Below, in pieces: positions 1-9,203 of a stretch of 64,000 nucleotides of DNA. The translations under genes and the position numbers were made by a program. The stretch is from Treponema sp. GTDB lineage: Bacteria > Spirochaetota > Spirochaetia > Treponematales > Breznakiellaceae. Position 1 is the stretch's first letter. Each line of letters begins with the position of its first letter. The notes beneath the pieces are model-generated. The model was not told the DNA's origin. It searched no databases and was given only the letters and a program-made list of their open reading frames with translations. The DNA lies in NCBI GenBank assembly GCA_009781635.1, contig WQXU01000007.1:1-64000 (forward strand). The letters run 5' to 3'.

Positions 1-62
1 CTTATGCTCAAACACCCGAAGATTGGGACAAACTACTTCCTTGGAATATTTTTAAATCTTAA
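1..62 (+). CDS. IS66-family transposase, C-terminal end (partial)
   Basis: The first 62 bases read in frame 3 as a short open tail ending in TAA. It contains TPEDWDKLLPWN, which matches the conserved C-terminal element of IS66-family (TnpC) transposases, where a TPED..LLPWN ending is characteristic. Everything upstream lies outside the window, so neither the catalytic DDE core nor the left end can be judged. Downstream, the run GACGGTTAC ending at base 122 resembles an IS66 terminal repeat read outward (family ends begin GTAA). The element's right end is therefore probably near base 122. Family assignment is fairly sure; the exact boundary is inference. Confidence 0.6.
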   Translation, partial: YAQTPEDWDKLLPWNIFKS

Positions 63-121
63 AATTTTATTCTCTGCTTTTTTACAAAATGATGGGTTTT
101 CTCCGCTTGGTTTGACGGTTA

Positions 122-355
122 CTGATATGAAATCAAACTAATCATATAACAAAACTGTTACACTTAAAGCCGTAAAAAAGCCGCCTCCTTGCGGAAGCGG
201 CTTGCAGTGCTAGTGCCAGACATCAGTTTGTGGTGCCTGACACTGCAAATACTAACAAGCTCTGATATGAAATCAAACTAATCATTTAACAAAACTGTTA
301 CATTTAAAGCCGTAAAAAAAGCCGCCTCCTTGCGGAAGCGGCTTGCAGTGCTAGT
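122..355. repeat. Tandemly duplicated terminator module (two ~93-bp copies)
   Basis: Bases 122-214 and 262-355 are almost identical (a few substitutions and one extra A in an A-run), 140 bp apart. Each contains the perfect inverted repeat AAGCCGC...GCGGCTT (178-203 and 319-344), followed on the minus strand by a T-run. The module begins exactly where the IS66-like right end appears to stop. The extra copy may be the leftover 3' end of a second minus-strand gene removed by recombination or by the insertion. Confidence 0.75.
313..344 (-). terminator. Intrinsic terminator of the lipoprotein operon
   Basis: On the minus strand a 7-bp stem (AAGCCGC/GCGGCTT) is followed directly by a run of T. It lies about 24 bases past the stop codon of the minus-strand lipoprotein gene. 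A second, near-identical terminator lies at 172-203, giving a tandem pair. Confidence 0.75.
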
Positions 356-367
356 CAGCTTAATACA

Positions 368-3300
368 TTATTCAATTTCAATGATATTAATACTGTGAAT
401 TATAAAACCTTGTGTAGCACTCTCATTATCAATAATAAGGTTTGAGGTAGTTTGTGTCCATGTGCCGATAAAATAAGTTGGAGTAGTGGTTAGGTTAAAG
501 CTTATTCTTTGACCATCGTTGTTATTTGGCTTTATACTTAACCTGCCAGTTTCATCTTCAACAGATGCAAATATTACTATCCTATAAGTTTTATCAACAA
601 CAGCATTAAAGCCATTTGTACCATTCCAGTACCAGTTACTTCCGCCGCCGGCTGTACCTGTCATTATTGTTATACCTTTATAATTAGCGCTGGATGTGAA
701 TACAAGATTTCCCTCACTTATTGCCCATGAAGTACCGTCAACATCTATACGTTGAACTCCGTAGTTACCGGCAAAATACTGATCACCATCTGCGGTAAAT
801 GTAATACCGTTAAAATTCGCTAATCCCCACATAGGTTCAAGTTCGATAATCTTAATACTATGAATTACAAAACCCTGTGTTGCATCGTTGTTATCGATAA
901 TGAGGTTAGAAGTAGTTTGTGTCCAAATTCCTGTAAAATCCATTGGAGTAGTACCAAGGTTAAAATGGATTCTTTGACCATCACTGTTATTTGGTTTTAA
1001 GCTTAACTTACCTTCCCCGTCTACAACAGATGCTTTTATTTCAATTTTGTAGGTTTTCCCGATAGCAGCATCAAAGCCATTTGTACTATTCCAGTACCAG
1101 TTATTTCCGCCGCCGGCTGTACCTGTCATTATTGTTATACCTTTATAACCAGAGCTGGATGTGAATACAAGATTTCCCTCACTTATTGCCCATGAAGTAC
1201 CGCCAACATCTATACGTTGAACTCCGTAGTTACTGGCAAAATACTGATCACCATCTGCGGTAAATGTAATACCGTTAAAATTCGCTAGTTCAAATGCAAC
1301 TTTTGGACCAATTTGCTGCTTCGGTGTAAATGTAATTTCTGTTACTGCGATGTATGCCATTGGAGGATTGCCGCTTGCCATAATTACCATTGCTGTAGGT
1401 GTTTGAGAATTTGGAGAAACAGATGTGGTACCTGCCGGTGAATTATCATCTAAAACCACAACACCGCTATTTCTTTGTGTAAAGTCTTGAATTATATAAT
1501 AACACCTGCTGTTCAAAGCTGTAGCATGAGGAGTATCCCATGCTTCTTCTGTTACATCCTGAGTTGTAAAACCTAACCAGCTTAATCCCCATCCTGCGGC
1601 TTGCAGTTCACTGGCTGCATTTAAGTGACGAACCTTTACTGCAACAGAAAGGTAATCCTCAAGATCAAATCCATCAGGGAAATCAAAGGGTATGACAACT
1701 CCGCCATACTGTGCTGTAATTTCCTGCGGATTTCTTGCTGCAATGCCGCGTAGAGGCATCTGATAAATTCCGCCTGCTACATATGCCTGTATCCAGCGTG
1801 CAGTAAGAGTAACATTTGAACTTACAATAGTTGAATCTGTATACTCAATCATGCTGTTCATATCCCACCAGCCATCGAAAACCAGATCAGGTTTAACAGG
1901 AACTTCTGCAGGGAATTGAGAGTCCATAGCTGTCCCGTTATCGACTATTACATCATCCATTTCAGGTGAACCGCCATATGTACCGCCGTCAAGATTAAAA
2001 CTAACAGTTCTGTCTTCAATGAGTGTCCACTGTGCTACAAGCTCTATATTACCGGTAATTGGTGGATAAGGAGAAGAAGGATATAATTCTTCATTTAAAT
2101 GCCAATTGACAAAATCATAACCGTCTCTGGATGGGTTCGCAGGCATTGCATATATATTACCCGGGATAGCATTACCAAGACTTCTTCCAGTGATTATATT
2201 TATTGATCCTATTGGAGGCATCTCTGCATATTCACCGCCGCTGAATGATACTGTATATACATCCGCTCTTTTAAAGACAGCCTTTACTAATTTGAAATTA
2301 GCTTCAACTCCAGTGTCTCCGTTGTTCTGGAATGTAAATCCTCCGCCTGTTCCAAGTTCTGCAAGTACTACCTGATATGTTTGTGTACTTGTACTGAATT
2401 GTGGATATTGGTTTCCGGAAGGATACCGGAGAACATCGACAGTACTGTTAGCCTGTTTAGAGATAAATTGCTTATTTACTGCTCCTGTAATTGTTATGTT
2501 AAAGGTCATCTCGACAAGCTGATAATCAGAAAGATCCCATTCATCATCTCCTTCCGGTTCCGGGAAGAAATAAGTTACTCCGCCTGTAAAAATATCTACA
2601 GTTCCATCCGGATTATTAGTACCGTTTGCTGATCCATGTGCACCGGCTAAACTCATAACCAGATTCGGCAGGTAATGAACAAGAGTTTCTCCCTCTTCAA
2701 CTACATAATTGCTTGGAGAAGTAATCTCAAAATCAAAGAACTTTTCAACCAGTGTGCCGCCGACAGTGAAGCTCACTGTTGTTTCTTCGTCTAACACTTC
2801 CCAGTCAAAAGCGCCAAGAGCGCTTGCGTTGGCTCTTGCATTCGCTACAATTACTTCCACATCATTCTGATTGACGCCTTCTGTAATTTCATCCAGAGCA
2901 TTTTCAATTAAGATAATGTCGACAAAGACTTTTATCTCAGCGGGAGTTACCGCGCCGCTTGCTGCGGCAGCATTCACCTTTGCTAATACTGCGGCAACGT
3001 TACCGCCATTAACTCCGGCTATGCTGTTATTTGTACAATATGTAAGAAATGCATCTGCAGTTGCTATCTGAGCAATGCTCATAGCATTCCATGCATGGTC
3101 AAAAGTACTTGTCAGGTTCTTATAGATGTGAAGCGTTTCTCTCCATGTTACTGTCCCTGAAGGTCCGCTAAGCTCAAATACAAGACTGTAAATGCCGGCT
3201 TCCAGTTCAAGTTCAGTATCCGTGATTGCTCCGGTGCCGAAAAGCGTCATTACTTCTTCAGATTCCGGAACTTCTTCTCCGTCGTCATCAAGAAGTATAA

Positions 3301-3772
3301 TAGTCATGTCTATTTTTGTAATACTTGCATGAATACCGGTAAAGTCCCATGTAAAGAAGCCATCCCCGTCTTTAATCGGTTTAAGCTCAATCTCATATTC
3401 GGTAATTGCATTGGGTACTGAAAAATCCAATATTCCGCGCGCTACAGGATTGTCTTCTGCATCAAACCCTATTAAGACTACATTGTAATCTCCCTGTTGG
3501 AGCTCTTCAATCACATATGGATCTTCACCGTCCCATAATTCTTCGTCAACAATTTTATTATCGAATTCATCAGTGATTGTCAGCTCATAAATAGCTATAC
3601 TGCCAATCAGGGGCAGAATTGTCCTTCCGTCTCCCTTGTTAATCCTAAGTACAAGGCTGTTATCTCCATCTGCCGGTTTTCCAAGAGTCAGAAAGTCATT
3701 CTGACAGCCGGACATTACCAGCAAAGCGCTAAGTATCGCGAATATCGCAATATATTTAAACTTTGTTCTCAT
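368..3772 (-). CDS. Large surface lipoprotein with InlB-type repeats and a duplicated C-terminal module
   Basis: A 1134-residue secreted protein. The N-terminus has a positively charged start, a hydrophobic core and a lipobox (LVMSGC), so it should be lipid-anchored at Cys23. Two Listeria-Bacteroides (InlB B-type) repeats can be read at about residues 505-585 and 588-665, each ending in the typical ..A.W motif. The last 300 residues are two tandem copies (about 827-975 and 980-1128) of a module starting ANFNGITFTADGDQYF and rich in aromatic and Asn residues, as in carbohydrate-binding beta-sandwich folds; binding is inference. It follows the 725-aa lipoprotein gene by 16 bases, with a good AGGAGAGG ribosome-binding site, so the two probably form an operon ending at the terminator near base 313. 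Confidence 0.8.
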   Translation of the reverse strand: MRTKFKYIAIFAILSALLVMSGCQNDFLTLGKPADGDNSLVLRINKGDGRTILPLIGSIAIYELTITDEFDNKIVDEELWDGEDPYVIEELQQGDYNVVLIGFDAEDNPVARGILDFSVPNAITEYEIELKPIKDGDGFFTWDFTGIHASITKIDMTIILLDDDGEEVPESEEVMTLFGTGAITDTELELEAGIYSLVFELSGPSGTVTWRETLHIYKNLTSTFDHAWNAMSIAQIATADAFLTYCTNNSIAGVNGGNVAAVLAKVNAAAASGAVTPAEIKVFVDIILIENALDEITEGVNQNDVEVIVANARANASALGAFDWEVLDEETTVSFTVGGTLVEKFFDFEITSPSNYVVEEGETLVHYLPNLVMSLAGAHGSANGTNNPDGTVDIFTGGVTYFFPEPEGDDEWDLSDYQLVEMTFNITITGAVNKQFISKQANSTVDVLRYPSGNQYPQFSTSTQTYQVVLAELGTGGGFTFQNNGDTGVEANFKLVKAVFKRADVYTVSFSGGEYAEMPPIGSINIITGRSLGNAIPGNIYAMPANPSRDGYDFVNWHLNEELYPSSPYPPITGNIELVAQWTLIEDRTVSFNLDGGTYGGSPEMDDVIVDNGTAMDSQFPAEVPVKPDLVFDGWWDMNSMIEYTDSTIVSSNVTLTARWIQAYVAGGIYQMPLRGIAARNPQEITAQYGGVVIPFDFPDGFDLEDYLSVAVKVRHLNAASELQAAGWGLSWLGFTTQDVTEEAWDTPHATALNSRCYYIIQDFTQRNSGVVVLDDNSPAGTTSVSPNSQTPTAMVIMASGNPPMAYIAVTEITFTPKQQIGPKVAFELANFNGITFTADGDQYFASNYGVQRIDVGGTSWAISEGNLVFTSSSGYKGITIMTGTAGGGNNWYWNSTNGFDAAIGKTYKIEIKASVVDGEGKLSLKPNNSDGQRIHFNLGTTPMDFTGIWTQTTSNLIIDNNDATQGFVIHSIKIIELEPMWGLANFNGITFTADGDQYFAGNYGVQRIDVDGTSWAISEGNLVFTSSANYKGITIMTGTAGGGSNWYWNGTNGFNAVVDKTYRIVIFASVEDETGRLSIKPNNNDGQRISFNLTTTPTYFIGTWTQTTSNLIIDNESATQGFIIHSINIIEIE

Positions 3773-3788
3773 TTTTCCTCTCCTTCCC

Positions 3789-5966
3789 CTACTGTGCTAC
3801 CGTAAAGCTTACGGTTTGATTATATGTTTCGCCATCTACAATTATCTCAACTGTTAATGTCTTCACTCCATCCGTAGCAAAATCAGCGGCATTAACCGTG
3901 ACAGATGCTGTTGTGCTTTTCAGCACTCCGTCAACAAACCATTTGATACTGTCGTAATCACCGGAGTCCAGTGTAAATGGTTTTGATCTGAGGGCTGTTG
4001 AGAATCTTGTTATGGCTACGCCTGAATCGATAATGTCTGACGCTATATCTGTGACATTGGCTATTAATATTTCGAATTCAACATCCTGTTCAAATGAATC
4101 GGATACATAAACTGTTAGTATTGCGGTTTTTCCAAGATGTTTGAATGTAAAGGTATATTCACCGTCCTCATCAAACTCAACAACAGTTATATCAAAAACA
4201 TCGTCATCATCGTTGAAAACGTCATATTCGCTATCGCCAAGCGGTCTTGTGAATACTGATCCTGTGTAAGATGCTGTTACAACAATTGATGCAAAGTCAG
4301 CATTCAACTGAGCCTCGTTTTCATCTTCTGTGTTTGTAGTTAACAGGAAAATTGAATGCGGATCTATTGTTATACCTGCTATTGCATGAACTGTAATGTT
4401 AAATGTATCTGCCTTTAAAACAGCGTCTTCTGTGTAGGATAAGGTAACAGGTAAAGAAGCTGCCGCTGCTGTTGTTGAGAATCCTGCAATACCCATAGAG
4501 CTAATTGCTGGTGGAGCCAATTCTGCTGTATAACCGCCTACGTATGTTGCTTCCACTACAATCCCTGTAAGGCTTAACGATTCTGTAAAGCCTTGATAGT
4601 AGGATGTTCTTGACGGTGCTGTTTCGATACTAATTGATTCAAGGATTTTATTTACTGTAACGACAAACTCATCTATTTCATCGCCGTCGTAAAGAACTTT
4701 TATTGTGTTTGGTCCTACAGTCATTAAGGCAGTACCGGCTGCGGGGATAAATGTAAGTTTTGGATCGTCAAGTTCGATTTCGTCATCTGTTTCATTGCTG
4801 TAGAATACTGTAATTACCATACCTGCAGGATCAAATGCTTCGCCTATATTGTAGGTTTTCTTTACTTCCTCAGTGTCTACATCGAAGTCTTCGATTGTAA
4901 CAACATTTTCCCAGTCACCTGCAAAGAGTTCAATTTTTGTTACTGTTGCGTTAGCTACCCATAAATTAACAAAAATACCCTCTATTAATTCAAAATTATT
5001 TCTGAATGCGGTGTTTATATCTCTTTTTACTATGACAGAATCGCCGTCAGAAAGAGCTGTTGCAATATTTATAGGGAACGAATTGTCGTCGTCTGTCGCG
5101 TATCTGCAAAGCTTGCCGGCCCATCCGGTAGCAACGCCTCCGCCAGCTGCTGTTACGGTAATTTCAAGATAGGCAGGAGCCACAGCGCCCATTATCTTTT
5201 CAAAATCATCGTCTGTTATCCAGCCTTTTCCTATTGCCAAGTCAGCCTGATCTTCATTGCTGCCATCTGGTTTTTTGTCTTTTATTTCAAGTTCTTTTCT
5301 TCCTTCATACTCTTCCCATTCTGGTTCATCTTCCTCTCCCCCGCCTTCAATTATGAAATTGATGGAGAATATTTGGATTACAAATGGATCAAAACTGTCG
5401 GTTCCGCCGTCAACTCCTCTTGCCTGGATCACAAATCCGTTTAATAGATCAGCGATAGTGGCTGAACCATTTGCAGGTACCAGTACTCTAACAATAGGAT
5501 CATCAGAATCTGTCAATTCTACAACATGCAGCTCCGATCCATTCCATCCTGAGGCATTAGTAAGGTGACAGAAGCCAAATCTGATATATCCATCGGGTAC
5601 TGCTGTAGCCACAATCTCAACCGTTACTTCCCTGCTTGTTGCAAAAGCTGCCATTATATCAGCTCTTTGATCTTCTGTGATATTAAAGATTACTCTTTGA
5701 TGAAGTTCATCAGCCTCAAACGTTAATACCCCGTCTTCAAAAGTCACATTTGGTACTGATGGGGTTATGCTGTTCCAGCTGATTTGATTAGTCTGATAAT
5801 CACCAAGATCAACATCAATTTCCACCTCTCCGCAAGAGCAGTCGGCTTCCGGTTCGCCGCAGCCTGGGCAAGTTACTGTCCCTCCCCCTGAAGGAGGATC
5901 ACCGCACGCAGCGAAAATCATCGCCAGCACTACAAACAGCGCCAGGATCCATGAATACTTTCTCAT
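3789..5966 (-). CDS. Ig-like-domain lipoprotein
   Basis: A 725-residue protein with a signal peptide and lipobox (MIFAAC). A Cys-rich stretch follows (CPGCGEPEADCSC), which looks like a degenerate metal-knuckle pair just after the anchor. The middle carries bacterial Ig-like (Big_3-type) segments, recognisable from the pattern of a beta-strand, then YNIGEAFDPAGMVITVFYSN, repeated with variation around residues 350-560. The function is unknown; such proteins are usually surface-exposed or periplasmic. The start is supported by an AGGAG site just upstream of ATG. It heads a two-gene minus-strand operon with the larger lipoprotein downstream. Confidence 0.75.
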   Translation of the reverse strand: MRKYSWILALFVVLAMIFAACGDPPSGGGTVTCPGCGEPEADCSCGEVEIDVDLGDYQTNQISWNSITPSVPNVTFEDGVLTFEADELHQRVIFNITEDQRADIMAAFATSREVTVEIVATAVPDGYIRFGFCHLTNASGWNGSELHVVELTDSDDPIVRVLVPANGSATIADLLNGFVIQARGVDGGTDSFDPFVIQIFSINFIIEGGGEEDEPEWEEYEGRKELEIKDKKPDGSNEDQADLAIGKGWITDDDFEKIMGAVAPAYLEITVTAAGGGVATGWAGKLCRYATDDDNSFPINIATALSDGDSVIVKRDINTAFRNNFELIEGIFVNLWVANATVTKIELFAGDWENVVTIEDFDVDTEEVKKTYNIGEAFDPAGMVITVFYSNETDDEIELDDPKLTFIPAAGTALMTVGPNTIKVLYDGDEIDEFVVTVNKILESISIETAPSRTSYYQGFTESLSLTGIVVEATYVGGYTAELAPPAISSMGIAGFSTTAAAASLPVTLSYTEDAVLKADTFNITVHAIAGITIDPHSIFLLTTNTEDENEAQLNADFASIVVTASYTGSVFTRPLGDSEYDVFNDDDDVFDITVVEFDEDGEYTFTFKHLGKTAILTVYVSDSFEQDVEFEILIANVTDIASDIIDSGVAITRFSTALRSKPFTLDSGDYDSIKWFVDGVLKSTTASVTVNAADFATDGVKTLTVEIIVDGETYNQTVSFTVAQ

Positions 5967-6111
5967 AACATTCTCCTAATTTTGGTATTTCCCCCCTCGA
6001 CCCATGATCAAATCCTGAGCCTAGTTTATAGGGACGTATTTTTTAGGCAAAAACTGTTATGTGACCATTAATCAGACGATAAGTAATAACACATAAATTT
6101 TTGGAGGTATG

Positions 6112-6723
6112 ATGACATACGGTTATATCAGAGTTAGTACGGATAAACAGACAATTAACAACCAGAGGTACGAAATTGAAAAGTTTTGCTTAAAAAAAAA
6201 TTTAGTTATTGATCATTGGATCGAAGAAACCATCAGCGGATCAAAATCACCTGAGAAGCGGCTTTTAGGTCCGCTTCTTGCGGAAGTTAAAGCGGGAGAT
6301 TTAATTATCTGCTCCGAATTATCGCGGCTTGGCAGAAGTCTTTTCATGATTATGTCGATTCTTAATCACTTGATGCTTAACGATGTACGAATTTGGACAA
6401 TAAAAGACAATTACAAGTTAGGTGACAATATACAATCAAAAGTTTTGGCATTTGCTTTTGGTTTGTCGGCGGAAATTGAAAGAGAACTTATTTTACAAAG
6501 AACAAAAGAAGCTCTTGCAAGAAAACGTGCCGAAGGTATGGTTTTGGGAAGGCCAAGCGGCAGAAAATCAGCGCACGTAAAACTGTCAGGATATGAACAG
6601 GAAATAAAATCATTATTGGAAAGACATTATTCTAAAGCTGCAATAGGAAGAATTTACGGCGTTAATAGAATGACTGTTGATGCATTTCTAAAAAAAAGGA
6701 TGATATTAACATCATTGCAATGA
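6112..6723 (+). CDS. Serine recombinase (resolvase/invertase family)
   Basis: A small serine site-specific recombinase of about 203 residues. The catalytic domain begins YGYIRVST, with the nucleophilic Ser near residue 9. It continues with the SRLGRS arginine motif and a long E helix (IERELILQRTKEALA). A C-terminal helix-turn-helix (SKAAIGRIYGVNRMTVDAFL) binds DNA. The length matches Hin/Tn3-type resolvases. The GGAGG site lies 1 base before the first ATG (6109) but 4 bases before the second, so 6112 is preferred. No invertible segment or paired recombination sites are evident nearby. It may be a relic of a mobile element, together with the IS66 end at the window start. Confidence 0.88.
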   Translation: MTYGYIRVSTDKQTINNQRYEIEKFCLKKNLVIDHWIEETISGSKSPEKRLLGPLLAEVKAGDLIICSELSRLGRSLFMIMSILNHLMLNDVRIWTIKDNYKLGDNIQSKVLAFAFGLSAEIERELILQRTKEALARKRAEGMVLGRPSGRKSAHVKLSGYEQEIKSLLERHYSKAAIGRIYGVNRMTVDAFLKKRMILTSLQ

Positions 6724-6812
6724 ATGGCGCTGAAAGTAAAAACATGCAAAAAATAAAAATAATCCACGAAAAATGAACTGGTGTTTCAGGGTTATTGATC
6801 AGCAGTTCAAGC

Positions 6813-6848
6813 TTCAAAAACATGCGCTTATCTGATAGAATGCACAAT
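6813..6848 (+). promoter_or_regulatory. Predicted leaderless promoter of the metH remnant
   Basis: TTCAAA, 17 bp, TAGAAT, then 7 nt to the ATG at 6849, with no Shine-Dalgarno sequence. It is one of eleven similar arrangements in the window. Confidence 0.4.
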
Positions 6849-8506
6849 ATGACTGTCCGTGAACACCTAAATATAATCGCAGAAGATCGAATTATCATCC
6901 TGGATGGCGCAATGGGTTCTGTTATTCAGGTTCTCAATCTGGACGAAAAAAGTTACCGCGGCAGTCTTTTCGCAGATCATCCGCTGCCGCTGGACGGCTG
7001 CAATGATTTATTATGCCTTACAAGACCCGGCGCAATCGGAGCAATTCACGATACATACCTGAAGCAGGCGCGGATATTATAGAAACATGCAGTTTTAATT
7101 CTACATCGGTTACTCTTGCCGATTACGGGATTGGATATTTATCGTACGATATAAGTGCGGCGGCAGCAAGAATAGCCCGTAAATCTGCGGATAAATTTTA
7201 CAGCGCCGGTAAACCGCGTTTTGTAGCCGGAAGTCTTGGGCCAACTTCAAGGGGTGCAAGCCTTTATCCGGATATTAATGACCCTGGTAAACGCTCTATT
7301 TTATGGGATGAAATTGAAGCTGCATATTACGATAATGCAAGAGGACTTTTGGACGGCGGCGCGGATATTCTGCTTGTAGAAACTGTTTTTGACACTCTAA
7401 ACGCAAAAGCAGCTCTTCACGCAATTGCAAGGCTGCTGGAAGAAAGGCAAATCGACATTCCTATTATGATTTCCGCCGCTGTTTCAGGCGAATTACCGTC
7501 TTCTTCATCATCAATGACAGGGCGGCTTCTTTCCGGTCAAAGCCTGGAAGCGTTTTTGGTTTCTGTTATGCATGTAAATCCCTGGGCAATTGGTCTTAAC
7601 TGCTCTTTTAATGCGCCGAAGCTTCTCCCCCTGGTACGGCAGTTATCTGAAATTGCTCCATGTCTTGTCAGCGCATATCCCAATGCAGGACTTCCGAATA
7701 AATACGGCCGTTACGAAGAAATGCCGCATATTATGTCAGCTAACATCGAGCCCTTCTTCCAGGAAAACCTTGTTAACATAATCGGCGGCTGCTGCGGTTC
7801 CACTCCTGCCCACATTGCAGCTATTGCGAAAAAAGCGGATGAGTATGTACCGCGGGATACCGGCAAACAGCAAAGATTTAATTTTTGGGGAATTTTTTCC
7901 GGTTTGGAAACATTTCGTATTCCGCATAATACAATTTGTCTTGATGACAAATCAACTATCGCAGAAAAAAATAAAATGCAGGAAGCTCTGATAAACGGTG
8001 AATATGAAGAAGCAGCCGACATTGCGCGCGGCATGATTGATTCAGGCTTATCTATTTTAAATATTACGGTTAGTGATGCAGGTATAATAAACGAAAAGGC
8101 ATTAAATGCTTTTCTGGACTATGCTCTTATGAATCCGTATGCTGCCAAAGCGCCTTTCTTTATAAACAGTCCCGAATTTTCCATTCTGGAGACTGCATTT
8201 AAACGCCTGCAAGGGCGATGCCTTGCAGGGCCTGTCAATCTAAAGGACGGCGAAGATGATTTTCTGCGTAAAATCAGGCTTATTAGGCGGTACGGCGCAG
8301 CGGCAGTTGTCCGTTTAATTGACGAGCAGAGCAGCCCGGCAGAAAACATCGAACGAAAAATTGAAATTGCAGAACGCATTTATAAATTACTAAAAAAGAA
8401 TAAATATCCGGCAGATAATATAATTATTGATCCGCTTGTACCTCAGGATGATCCGCTTTTTATATGGATACAGGACAATTGCCCTGGTGTCATTCTTGCG
8501 CTATAA
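6849..8506 (+). pseudogene. metH: metH-like homocysteine methyltransferase, frameshifted and truncated
   Basis: Two overlapping ORFs together encode the N-terminal half of cobalamin-dependent methionine synthase. Frame 1 carries the start of the homocysteine-binding barrel (ILDGAMGS) up to HDTYLK. Frame 2 resumes at AGADIIETCSF. Restoring one A in the run near 7063 rejoins them. The zinc ligands are still readable (GLNCS and GGCCGSTP). The pterin-binding domain that follows is recognisable (RRYGAA..V, DNIIIDPL) but stops after roughly 200 residues. The cobalamin and activation domains are absent. The canonical IDIN segment of the pterin domain reads LNIT. A sequencing error could explain the frameshift but not the truncation. 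ATG 6849 is chosen because the family starts just before the barrel. Confidence 0.75.
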
Positions 8507-8513
8507 TGTAAAT
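8479..8513 (+). promoter_or_regulatory. Predicted leaderless promoter
   Basis: TTGCCC (8479-8484), 17 bp, perfect TATAAT (8502-8507), then 6 nt to the ATG at 8514. The -10 box overlaps the metH stop codon. There is no ribosome-binding site, so transcription should start at or next to the ATG. Confidence 0.6.
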
Positions 8514-9194
8514 ATGGCACCGGATTTTGTGCGCTCAAAATTAACAGTTTTATTGCTTATTTTAATTCTCGTACCGGTTTCGTTAAGCGCCGATTTTGGG
8601 GATGATTTTAAATGGGCGGCTATGGGCAGCATTTTTTACTTTGCTGCAGACAACGGCCCCTCGGCGGATCCTCCTGCAATTCTTCCAACAGCAGGTTTCT
8701 CCGCATCCTGGCAGATAAACGGGCCTTTAAGGCTTGAAGTAACCGAAGATATTTATTTTACAAATTACGAATTTAATTTTGACCGCGGTTATCCAATGGC
8801 CTGTAATCCAGAAAACCGTTCTGCGTTTGTAATAGGTTTTGTTACTGCTGTTCAGCTAACGGGAAATTTTACGCTTGGGTATAACGGCACTGCAATTCGC
8901 GTTTACGGCGGCCCTGCTGCGGATTTTCGCATTGTTACTCTTGCTCTTGGCCTGCATCCAAATGACATGACAGATGCCCAGCAGCAGACAGACGCCATTT
9001 TTGAATATTTCTGGAGTAATGGCAGGTGGTTTAATCCCGTTTTGGGCACAGGAATGGATTTTCCCTTAAACGAACATTACATGCTTGGCTTTGATCTGCG
9101 CGTATGGCTTCCTGCGTATAAAATCTGGAATAATGATAATACTCCGGCCATTGACGGCTGGCGCTTTGGGATTGGTTTGCGCATAACGCCCTGA
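8514..9194 (+). CDS. Secreted envelope protein, probable small beta-barrel
   Basis: The ORF track begins at 8427, but the signal peptide (MAPDFVRSKLTVLLLILILV, then a cleavage-like SLSADF) starts at 8514, giving 226 residues. The mature part alternates hydrophobic and polar residues, is rich in aromatic and Gly residues and ends in an aromatic/hydrophobic strand (GWRFGIGLRITP). This resembles small outer-membrane barrels seen in treponemes. I do not recognise a named family. The promoter immediately upstream and lack of a ribosome-binding site suggest a leaderless transcript, possibly continuing into radA 9 bases downstream. Confidence 0.65.
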   Translation: MAPDFVRSKLTVLLLILILVPVSLSADFGDDFKWAAMGSIFYFAADNGPSADPPAILPTAGFSASWQINGPLRLEVTEDIYFTNYEFNFDRGYPMACNPENRSAFVIGFVTAVQLTGNFTLGYNGTAIRVYGGPAADFRIVTLALGLHPNDMTDAQQQTDAIFEYFWSNGRWFNPVLGTGMDFPLNEHYMLGFDLRVWLPAYKIWNNDNTPAIDGWRFGIGLRITP

Positions 9195-9203
9195 CAATAA
9201 TCA

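Noticed and set aside
6109-6723. Invertible DNA switch controlled by the serine recombinase
   Set aside because: No matching inverted recombination sites were found on either side of the gene within the window.
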